Below are positions 1 to 6,095 of a DNA stretch of 9,115 nucleotides, in pieces. The notes beneath the pieces were generated by a model. That model saw only the letters and a program-made list of their open reading frames with translations, was not told the origin of the DNA and did no database searches. Every line of letters starts with the position of its first letter. Within the stretch, counting starts at the first letter, position 1. A program made the position numbers and the translations under genes. The stretch covers positions 1 to 9,115 of the forward strand of contig BTQG01000091.1 in the NCBI GenBank assembly GCA_036985755.1, given 5' to 3'. Source of the stretch: JACZST01 sp036985755. GTDB lineage: Bacteria; Actinomycetota; Acidimicrobiia; Spongiisociales; UBA5794.

Positions 1-482
1 TTGCAGCCGTGCACGGCTTCGCCCTTGGCGGTGGCCTCGAACTGGCGATGGGCGCCGACCTGAGATATCTGGCAGAGGACGCCAAGGTCGGTCAGCCGGA
101 AATCCTCCTCGGCATCATCCCCGGTGCCGGGGGCACCCAACGCCTAGCGCGGATCGTCGGATACCAGCGCGCCAAGGAGCTGTGCCTCAGCGGGCGTCAC
201 CTCACTGCCGACGAAGCAGCGGCGATCGGGCTGGCCGACAAAGTCGTTCCTGCCGACGATCTGCTCGAGATCGCCACCGCGACCGCCACCGGATTCGCCG
301 CCGGCCCCACCCTGGCGTATGCGGCGGTCAAACGCGCCGTCGGTGCGGGGTACGAGATGCCCCTCGAACACGGCCTGGCAATCGAAGCAGAGGTGTTTGC
401 CGAAGCCTTCGCCTCCGAGGACGCCAAGATCGGCATCGCCGCTTTCCTGGCCAAGGAGAAGCCGAAATTCGTGGGGCGTTGA
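1..482 (+). CDS. Enoyl-CoA hydratase/isomerase (crotonase) family, C-terminal part, 5' end outside window
   Basis: Reading begins in frame at base 3 and gives the last 159 residues of a crotonase-fold enzyme; the N-terminal portion lies upstream of the window. Crotonases of this type hydrate trans-2-enoyl-CoA to 3-hydroxyacyl-CoA in fatty-acid beta-oxidation and related acyl-CoA breakdown in the cytoplasm. The visible part has the GGGLE motif (Glu codon 39-41) and, exactly 20 residues later, GQPE. These match the two catalytic glutamates of rat mitochondrial hydratase (Glu144 and Glu164). The following IPGAGGTQRL stretch is also typical, and the C-terminal helices end in the usual AFLAKEKPKF tail. 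With both acids present, a true hydratase is more likely than an isomerase or a degenerate homologue. The exact acyl-CoA substrate cannot be told. Nothing about its promoter is visible. Confidence 0.93.
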   Translation, partial: AAVHGFALGGGLELAMGADLRYLAEDAKVGQPEILLGIIPGAGGTQRLARIVGYQRAKELCLSGRHLTADEAAAIGLADKVVPADDLLEIATATATGFAAGPTLAYAAVKRAVGAGYEMPLEHGLAIEAEVFAEAFASEDAKIGIAAFLAKEKPKFVGR

Positions 483-492
483 GTGTGAGTCG

Positions 493-539
493 ACAGTCCA
501 CAGTCCCCAGCCAGAATCGCTGATGACTGACGGCTGGCT
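493..539. repeat. Short tandem and inverted repeats in the hydratase-hydrolase gap
   Basis: The 74-base gap between the hydratase stop and the next start contains a perfect tandem heptamer, ACAGTCC at 493-499 and 500-506. It is followed by an inverted pair, AGCCAG at 509-514 and CTGGCT at 534-539, with a 19-base loop. The stem is short and no T-run follows, so it is a weak terminator candidate. The repeats may be chance or remnants of an intergenic repeat. No function is assigned. Confidence 0.3.
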
Positions 540-543
540 CCGA

Positions 544-549
544 TAGCCT
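544..549 (+). promoter_or_regulatory. Candidate -10 element for a leaderless hydrolase transcript
   Basis: TAGCCT fits the actinobacterial -10 pattern TANNNT. It ends seven bases before the GTG at 557, the spacing that would place the transcription start on the start codon itself. No purine-rich ribosome binding site precedes that GTG, which agrees with leaderless translation, common in actinobacteria. I see no good -35 hexamer 16-18 bases upstream, so the call rests on one short motif and its spacing. Confidence 0.3.
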
Positions 550-556
550 CCTCGGT

Positions 557-1696
557 GTGGCCGGATTGAAGCTTCCCTCGTGGCTGGGCAGGACGGCGGT
601 TGCCGTCGTCGTGGCCGGCGTGCTCGTCACCGTTGGGTGGGCCTGGCTCTACGCCAACCAGATCAGGTCGCAGTTTCTCGTTCCAGCCGTCGACGACCGT
701 CCGTATCGCGCCGAGGTGTTTGCAACACCGCCGGGGAAGGTTGTTCTCCCTCCGTTCGAAGAGCTGTCTCGCAGCGGGATCTGGGGCTTCGAGACCGAGA
801 ACGGTGGATACACCCAGCTCACCTCGATCGATCGCTCCGGTGAAGCCGAGATCATCTGGAACGCTACCCCGTTCGGTGAGGGGGTAGAGGCCGGAGATAT
901 GGGGCGGGTGGATGTCGACGCCTACCCCGGTGATCCGACCGTCGCCCACGGCCTCGGCTTCCAAAACAAGCCGGCTCCCGGGGACCTTGGGCCGCAGCCG
1001 CTTTGGTTCATCGACGGGCGGCGCTCCACATGGGTGGTCATCGCCCACGGCCGCGGCACCGATCGCCTCACCCAGTCACTTCGCATTCTTCCCAGGCTCG
1101 TCGAGGAGGGTTTCCCCGTGCTCGTCGTCACCTATCGCGACGATGTCGGCGCCCCCGCCAGCCCGACGGGGCTTCGCACCTGGGGACTCACGGAATGGCG
1201 CGACCTCGATGCCGCACTCCAGTTCGCCGAACGCGAAGGGGCTCGCGAGTACATCCTGTACGGGTTCGACTTCGGCGCCGAGGTCATCTCGATGCTGCTC
1301 CACGAGAGCGAGCGAGTCGGGGCGGTGCGCGGCGTGATCTTCGACGCCCCGGTGCTCGACTTCGAGGCATACGTCGACCACAACACCGGGTGGATCCCCG
1401 GTCCGATCGCCGCTCTCGGCAAGCAGTTCGCCAGGATTCGCTTCGGCATCGAATGGGCCGAGTTGGACCAGATCGCGCGGGCCGACCAGTTCGATGTACC
1501 GGTGCTGGCCATCCACGGCGCAGCCGACGATGTCTCCCCGATCTCCGTCACCGAGCAGTTTGCCGCCGCCCGACCCGGTGAGGTCGAGCTGTTGTCCATC
1601 GAGGCCGCCGGCCACGGCGACGCATGGAACGTCGCCACTGCCGACTACGAGGAGGCCGTGGTCTCGTTCGTGCAACGAATCGCGGAGGAGAACTAG
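557..1696 (+). CDS. Membrane-anchored alpha/beta hydrolase with Asp at the nucleophile position
   Basis: This 379-residue protein has a basic N-terminus (Lys5, Arg12) and one hydrophobic segment (about residues 13-33), suggesting a signal anchor with the catalytic domain outside the membrane. The body is an alpha/beta hydrolase: HGRG at 164-167 forms the oxyanion loop, YRDDVGAPASP follows the next strand, and TEWRDL precedes the helix before the nucleophile elbow. The elbow reads GFDFGA with Asp238, where actinobacterial relatives have GWSMGG with a catalytic Ser. The acid (Asp324 or Asp325 in the GAADD loop) and the base (His353 in AGHGDAW) are kept. An Asp nucleophile is the chemistry of epoxide hydrolases and haloalkane dehalogenases, so hydrolysis through an aspartyl ester is conceivable. 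Loss of activity is the alternative. The GTG start was chosen because it just precedes the anchor; there is no Shine-Dalgarno site. The substrate is unknown, and it lies upstream of the sulfur genes without overlap. Confidence 0.88.
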   Translation: MAGLKLPSWLGRTAVAVVVAGVLVTVGWAWLYANQIRSQFLVPAVDDRPYRAEVFATPPGKVVLPPFEELSRSGIWGFETENGGYTQLTSIDRSGEAEIIWNATPFGEGVEAGDMGRVDVDAYPGDPTVAHGLGFQNKPAPGDLGPQPLWFIDGRRSTWVVIAHGRGTDRLTQSLRILPRLVEEGFPVLVVTYRDDVGAPASPTGLRTWGLTEWRDLDAALQFAEREGAREYILYGFDFGAEVISMLLHESERVGAVRGVIFDAPVLDFEAYVDHNTGWIPGPIAALGKQFARIRFGIEWAELDQIARADQFDVPVLAIHGAADDVSPISVTEQFAAARPGEVELLSIEAAGHGDAWNVATADYEEAVVSFVQRIAEEN

Positions 1697-1736
1697 GGAC
1701 TACTCATTCGTCTGCGCCACGTGGGAGAGGCGAACT

Positions 1737-1757
1737 CTTGCGACTTGCGACTCGCAA
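1737..1757. promoter_or_regulatory. Tandem CTTGCGA repeats ending in a palindrome, possible operator
   Basis: Two head-to-tail copies of CTTGCGA (1737-1743 and 1744-1750) are followed directly by CTCGCAA. The second copy and the last unit form a perfect dyad, TTGCGA and TCGCAA around one central C (1745-1757). The array sits 20 bases before the desulfurase start codon, where a repressor could block transcription or a small RNA hairpin could affect the leader. It matches no operator that I can name. Regulation of the sulfur genes is inferred from position only. Confidence 0.35.
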
Positions 1758-1768
1758 CGGACCAAACT

Positions 1769-1773
1769 GAGGG
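1769..1773 (+). promoter_or_regulatory. Ribosome binding site deciding the desulfurase start
   Basis: GAGGG lies four bases before the ATG at 1778, close but usable. The upstream in-frame GTG at 1721 would add 19 residues that are not part of the desulfurase fold and would cover the repeat array. The site therefore favours 1778 as the start. Confidence 0.5.
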
Positions 1774-1777
1774 CTCA

Positions 1778-2905
1778 ATGATCTACCTGGACAATGCAGC
1801 GACGACGCCGATGCGTCCCGAGGCCGGCGCTGCGATGCAGCCGTACCTCGGGGACCGTTTCGGCAATCCCTCCGGCGTCCATGGCGTGGCTCGCCGCGCC
1901 AAGGACGCCATCGAAGAGGCGCGAGAGAGGATCGCGGTGGCCCTCGGCGCCGCCCACCCGCTGGAGATCGTGTTCACCGGCGGTGGTACCGATGCCGACA
2001 ATCTGGCCGTCGTCGGCTCGGCGCTGGTGTCCGGTGGTGGAGTGGTGACGACCGCCGTCGAGCACGATGGCGTGTTGGAATCGGCGCGGTTCGTCGAGCG
2101 TCTTGGTCACGCCGTCACCATCGTCGGTGTCGACGGGGAGGGCAGGGTTGATCCCTCGGCGGTCGTCGCCGCCGTCGACGGCAACACCGCGGTGGTTTCG
2201 GTGATGAGCGCAAACAACGAGACCGGCGTGATCCAGCCGGTGTCTGAAGTTGCCGACGCGCTGACAGCCGCCGCACCGGACGTCTTGTTCCACACCGACG
2301 CGGTACAAGCCTTTGCCTCGCTGCCGGTCACCGTCGAGAAGACCGGCGCCGCCATGATCACGGTGTCCGCCCACAAGATCGGTGGCCCGCAGGGTGTCGG
2401 TTGTCTCTACGTTCGCAAGGGGGTCGAGCTGGAGCCGGTGATCCACGGGGGTGGCCAGGAACTTGGCCGGCGATCGGGCACGCACAACGTCGCCGGCATC
2501 GTCGGCTTCGCCGCCGCCGTTGAGGCCGCCGTCGCCGACCGGGGTCGTTACGGGTCGGTCGTGGGCTCTGCCAGGGATCGCTTCGAGTCCGAGCTGGCCT
2601 CCCGGGTCAAGGTCGAGGTGACCGGGGCCGACGCCGAGCGTCTTGTCTCACACGCCCACCTTCGTTTCCCAGGGGTTCCGTCGGAGACGCTGCTGATCAG
2701 GCTCGACCAGGCCGGCATCGCCGCCGCCGCCGGGGCAGCCTGTCACAGCGGGGCGCAGCTCACCAGCCACGTACTGGATGCAATGGGAGTGCCGCCGGAT
2801 CAGGGCGCCGAGGCCGTCCGGTTCAGCTTTGGCTGGGCCGACGTCACGGCCACCGCCAGCGCGGCCGCCACCGTGGTCGCCGACGTCGTGGAGACGCTGC
2901 AATGA
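1778..2905 (+). CDS. Cysteine desulfurase, NifS/IscS family (group I type)
   Basis: The product is a 375-residue PLP enzyme that converts L-cysteine to L-alanine and holds the sulfur as a persulfide for Fe-S assembly or tRNA thiolation. It opens with IYLDNAATTPM, the usual start of the family. It then has His96 in VEHDGV (stacks on PLP), NNETG, Asp174 and Gln177 in HTDAVQA, and the PLP lysine Lys200 in SAHKIGG. The sulfur-accepting Cys322 lies in GAACHSG, in a loop as long as that of IscS; this points to group I rather than SufS. It is shorter than E. coli IscS (404), mainly at the C-terminus. The stop overlaps the mnmA start as ATGA, so the two are probably translationally coupled and the enzyme probably feeds MnmA. 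It may also serve general Fe-S assembly. I leave the symbol open between iscS and nifS. Confidence 0.95.
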   Translation: MIYLDNAATTPMRPEAGAAMQPYLGDRFGNPSGVHGVARRAKDAIEEARERIAVALGAAHPLEIVFTGGGTDADNLAVVGSALVSGGGVVTTAVEHDGVLESARFVERLGHAVTIVGVDGEGRVDPSAVVAAVDGNTAVVSVMSANNETGVIQPVSEVADALTAAAPDVLFHTDAVQAFASLPVTVEKTGAAMITVSAHKIGGPQGVGCLYVRKGVELEPVIHGGGQELGRRSGTHNVAGIVGFAAAVEAAVADRGRYGSVVGSARDRFESELASRVKVEVTGADAERLVSHAHLRFPGVPSETLLIRLDQAGIAAAAGAACHSGAQLTSHVLDAMGVPPDQGAEAVRFSFGWADVTATASAAATVVADVVETLQ

Positions 2906-3981
2906 AAGCCCTGGTGGCGATGTCGGGGGGCGTCGACTCGTCGGTCGCTGCCGCGTTGATGCTGGAGGCAGGTTTCGAGGTCATCGGGGTGACGTTGAAG
3001 CAATGGGTGGGACCGGACGGAGAGATGCCGACCGCAGGCTGCTGCACCGTCGCCGACGCCGAGGATGCCAGGCGCGTCGCCGCCCAGCTCGACATTCCGT
3101 ATTACGTGCTCGACTACGTCGACGAGTTCACCCGGGCCGTCGTCGAGCCGTTCGCAGATGAGTACCTCGCCGGTCGAACACCGAATCCGTGCATCGAGTG
3201 CAATCGCAAGGTCCGGTTTTCCGCCTTGTTCGACCGAATGGATGCCCTCGGGACCGATGTCCTGGTCACCGGGCATCACGCCAGAGTCCGCCGGGACGAG
3301 GCGGGATGGCATCTGCTGCGCGCCGTCGACGGGACAAAGGACCAGTCCTACGTTCTCCACATGCTCGGTCAGGTCGAGTTATCGCGTATCCGACTCCCGA
3401 TCGGAGAAATGACCAAGGCCGAGGTGCGGGAGCGCGCCGCGGCGCTCGGTTTGCGGACCGCCGCCAAGCCGGACAGCCAGGACATCTGCTTCGTGAAGAG
3501 GGACTACCGCTCCTTTCTCGACACCGCCGTGCCCGAGACCGCACGGCCGGGGCCGGTCGTCGCCACCGACGGCACCGTGCTCGGCAGTCACCAGGGGACG
3601 ACCCGTTTCACGATTGGCCAGCGCAAGGGCCTTGGCATCGCCGTCGGCGAACCTCGTTACGTCGTCGAAATCCGCCCGGCCTCCGCCGAGGTGATCGTCG
3701 GCACCCGTGACGATCTCCTCGTCGACGGGTGCCTTGTTTCGGGGGTGACGTTTGTCGCCGGCCATCTACCAGTAGCCGCTCAGGTGGACGTCAAGGTCCG
3801 CTACCGGTCCAAGCCGATCCCGGCAACAATCGAGGCTGACCACGACAGTGGCGGGGTCTGGCGGGTTTCCTTCGATCAGAAGACGCCTTCTCCGGCGCCG
3901 GGGCAGTCAGCCGTTTTCTACGACGGCGAAGAGGTGCTCGGCGGCGGGGTCATCGACGATGTCATCCGCAGCGATGGCTGA
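2902..3981 (+). CDS. mnmA: tRNA-specific 2-thiouridylase MnmA
   Basis: This 359-residue cytoplasmic enzyme uses ATP to adenylate U34 of Glu, Gln and Lys tRNAs and replaces O2 with sulfur. The PP-loop SGGVDSS is at residues 8-14. The nucleophile-side cysteine is Cys100 in NPCIECNR, and the partner is Cys196 in KPDSQDICF; they correspond to Cys102 and Cys199 of E. coli. GHHARV, KDQSYVLHM and the IGQRKGLGIA segment leading to the C-terminal barrel are all in place, and the length is normal. Cys97 stands where E. coli has Asp99, making a CxxC pair, and there is a Cys47-Cys48 doublet. The ATG shares ATGA with the desulfurase stop and is preceded by GGAG at 2890-2893, so translation is coupled to the sulfur donor. 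The 3' end overlaps ligA by eight bases. Confidence 0.97.
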   Translation: MKALVAMSGGVDSSVAAALMLEAGFEVIGVTLKQWVGPDGEMPTAGCCTVADAEDARRVAAQLDIPYYVLDYVDEFTRAVVEPFADEYLAGRTPNPCIECNRKVRFSALFDRMDALGTDVLVTGHHARVRRDEAGWHLLRAVDGTKDQSYVLHMLGQVELSRIRLPIGEMTKAEVRERAAALGLRTAAKPDSQDICFVKRDYRSFLDTAVPETARPGPVVATDGTVLGSHQGTTRFTIGQRKGLGIAVGEPRYVVEIRPASAEVIVGTRDDLLVDGCLVSGVTFVAGHLPVAAQVDVKVRYRSKPIPATIEADHDSGGVWRVSFDQKTPSPAPGQSAVFYDGEEVLGGGVIDDVIRSDG

Positions 3982-5998
3982 CGACGCCGGCCGCGCCTCC
4001 GAGTTACGGGAGACACTTCGGTACCACGACTATCGGTACCACGTGCTCGATGCCCCGGAGATCGCAGACATCGAGTACGACACCTTGTTTCGCGAGTTGC
4101 AGGCCATCGAAGCCGAGCATCCCGAGCTGGTGACTCCGGATTCGCCGACGCAGCGGCTCGGTGGCCCCGCGTCCGATCTGTTCGCCCCGGTGACACACCG
4201 CCAGCGGATGTTCTCGCTCGACAACGTGGAGAACCTGGAGGATCTCGAGGCGTGGCAGGAGCGCCTGGTCCGGCTGCTCGGCAAGGAACCGGGTGGGTTT
4301 TCCTGCGAGCTGAAGATCGACGGGCTGGCGATCTCGCTGACTTATGAGGATGGGCGCCTGGCCAGGGCGGCGACCCGCGGCGACGGTGAGACCGGCGAGG
4401 ACATCACCGCCAACGTGCGCACGATCAGCGCGGTACCACTACTGCTGCGGGGTGAGCCGCCGCCGGTGATGGAGGTTCGCGGCGAAATCTATATGCCCGT
4501 GTCCGCATTCGAGCAGCTGAACAAACGACAGGCAGCGCTCGGAGAGCGCCCGTACGTCAATCCGCGCAACACCGCAGCCGGTTCGGTGCGGCAGAAGGAC
4601 CCGGCGGCAACCGCGGAGCGTCGGCTGTCGATCTGGGTGTACCAGCTGGGATACCTCGAGGGCGGTCCTGTCTTCGCCACCCATACCGAGCAGATGGCAT
4701 GGCTGAGGCACCTCGGGCTCACGGTGAACCCTGCGAACAAGACGGTGGCCGACATCGAAGGAGTCGAGGCCTACGTGCGCGCCGCCGAAGAGGCCAGGCA
4801 CGCTCACGATTACCAGACCGACGGGGTGGTGGTCAAGGTGGACTCGCTCGCCCACCAGCAGATGCTCGGGTTCACCGCCAAGAGCCCGCGCTGGGCCGTC
4901 GCCTACAAGATGCCCCCTGAGGAGAAGACGACGCTGCTGCGCGAGATCCGCATCAATGTTGGGCGGACCGGTGCGGTCACCCCGTACGCCGTGCTGGAGC
5001 CGGTGTTCGTCGGGGGGGTCACGGTGACCAACGCCACCCTCCACAACGAGGGCGAGGTGCATCGCAAGGACGTGCGCGAGGGTGACACCGTGATCGTGCG
5101 CAGGGCAGGCGACGTGATCCCTGAGGTGGTCGGTCCCATCCTGTCGCGACGAGTGGCGGGGGCGAAGGTGTGGAAGATGCCCAAGCGCTGCCCGTTCTGC
5201 GGGAATCCCATCATCACGCCGGAGGGAGAGGCAAAGGCGAAGTGCACCGGCGGCTACACCTGTCCCAGCCGGCTGCGCGAGCATCTCGCCCATTTCGCCG
5301 GTCGCGGGGCAATGGACATCGAAGGCCTCGGCTACAAGACGATCGATCTGCTGCTCACCGAGTCGCTCATCCACGACCCCGCCGACATCTTCACCCTCGA
5401 GCCGGCCGACCTGCTGGGCAGGGAAGGTTGGGGTGAGGTTTCCGTAGGGAACCTGCTTGCCGCGATCGATGCGGCGAAGGATCGGGATATGGGCAGGCTG
5501 CTCACCGGCTTCGGCATCGACCATGTCGGGGCAACGGTGGCCAGGGTTCTGGCCCGCCGCTTCCAGACCGTCGTCGCCCTCGCTGCCGCTGCCGAGGACG
5601 ACATCACCGCCATCGACGGAGTCGGGCCTGAGATAGCCTCCGCCGTCGTCGATTGGTTTGCCGAGGAGGACAATCGGCAGCTCGTCGAGAAGCTGGCGGC
5701 CGCAGGAGTGCGGATGGAGGATCCGATCGAAGATTCGGCTACGGGCGACTTGCTGGAGGGAGTGACGGTCGTGCTCACCGGCACCCTCGACGGGTTCTCC
5801 AGGGACGAAGCCAAGGCTGCCGTTGAGGAGCGTGGCGGCAAGGTGACCGGGTCGGTGTCCGGCAGAACCTCTGCGGTGGTCGCCGGTGACTCGCCGGGAT
5901 CCAAGGCAGACCACGCCGAGGAACGCGGCGTGCCGCTGATCGATGAGCCGACCTTCGCCAGGCTCCTCGAGGAGGGCCCTTCGATCCTCGATCGGTGA
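3974..5998 (+). CDS. ligA: NAD-dependent DNA ligase LigA
   Basis: The 674-residue protein is complete, close to the 671 of E. coli. It seals nicks during replication and repair, using NAD+ as the source of AMP. In order: the Ia domain with YHVLDAPEIADIEYD (binds nicotinamide mononucleotide); the adenylation domain with Lys114 in ELKIDG, then RGDGETGEDITANV, EVRGEIYMP and DGVVVKVD; an OB fold with NVGRTGAVTPYA; a zinc finger with Cys406, Cys409, Cys424 and Cys430; helix-hairpin-helix repeats (about 435-590); and a C-terminal BRCT domain (about 595-670). The start at 3974 was chosen because it aligns residue for residue with the E. coli N-terminus. It overlaps the mnmA stop by eight bases. An ATG five codons upstream (3959), with GGGG at good spacing, is the alternative. 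In-frame codons back to 3848 lie inside mnmA and are not counted. Probably co-transcribed with the desulfurase and mnmA. Confidence 0.98.
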   Translation: MADDAGRASELRETLRYHDYRYHVLDAPEIADIEYDTLFRELQAIEAEHPELVTPDSPTQRLGGPASDLFAPVTHRQRMFSLDNVENLEDLEAWQERLVRLLGKEPGGFSCELKIDGLAISLTYEDGRLARAATRGDGETGEDITANVRTISAVPLLLRGEPPPVMEVRGEIYMPVSAFEQLNKRQAALGERPYVNPRNTAAGSVRQKDPAATAERRLSIWVYQLGYLEGGPVFATHTEQMAWLRHLGLTVNPANKTVADIEGVEAYVRAAEEARHAHDYQTDGVVVKVDSLAHQQMLGFTAKSPRWAVAYKMPPEEKTTLLREIRINVGRTGAVTPYAVLEPVFVGGVTVTNATLHNEGEVHRKDVREGDTVIVRRAGDVIPEVVGPILSRRVAGAKVWKMPKRCPFCGNPIITPEGEAKAKCTGGYTCPSRLREHLAHFAGRGAMDIEGLGYKTIDLLLTESLIHDPADIFTLEPADLLGREGWGEVSVGNLLAAIDAAKDRDMGRLLTGFGIDHVGATVARVLARRFQTVVALAAAAEDDITAIDGVGPEIASAVVDWFAEEDNRQLVEKLAAAGVRMEDPIEDSATGDLLEGVTVVLTGTLDGFSRDEAKAAVEERGGKVTGSVSGRTSAVVAGDSPGSKADHAEERGVPLIDEPTFARLLEEGPSILDR

Positions 5999-6095
5999 CG
6001 TACTGCGCATATCACGTACTCGGAGATGGCGCACCGCAACGCCGTGAGATCCCAGGCAGGTACGTCTCGGGGTCAAGGATGGCCGGGCGAAACCG
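5999..6095. other. Convergent intergenic gap between ligA and the phosphotransferase gene
   Basis: Both flanking genes end here. A terminator would be expected, yet I find only weak pairings (for example TGCGC at 6005-6009 with a distant GCGCA) and no T-run on either strand. Termination may be Rho-dependent. I see no coding potential or RNA gene in it. Confidence 0.5.

Noticed and set aside
197..1048. Minus-strand open frame (283 codons) across the hydratase and hydrolase genes
   Set aside because: It spans the ends of two real plus-strand genes and their gap, and shows no known motif.
1721..1777. Upstream GTG start for the cysteine desulfurase
   Set aside because: The 19 extra residues precede the usual family N-terminus and overlap the repeat array; the ATG at 1778 has its own GAGGG site.
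3848..3973. Upstream extension of ligA
   Set aside because: It would lie inside the conserved C-terminus of mnmA, and the 3974 start already aligns with known LigA N-termini.
4018..4043. 11-base direct repeat (TCGGTACCACG twice, 15 bases apart)
   Set aside because: It encodes two copies of an RYH tripeptide in the conserved N-terminal LigA motif, so protein constraint explains it.
5963..6095. Intrinsic terminator after ligA, including a 12-bp palindrome at 5963-5974
   Set aside because: The palindrome is within the ligA coding sequence and no T-run follows it or any other stem in the gap.
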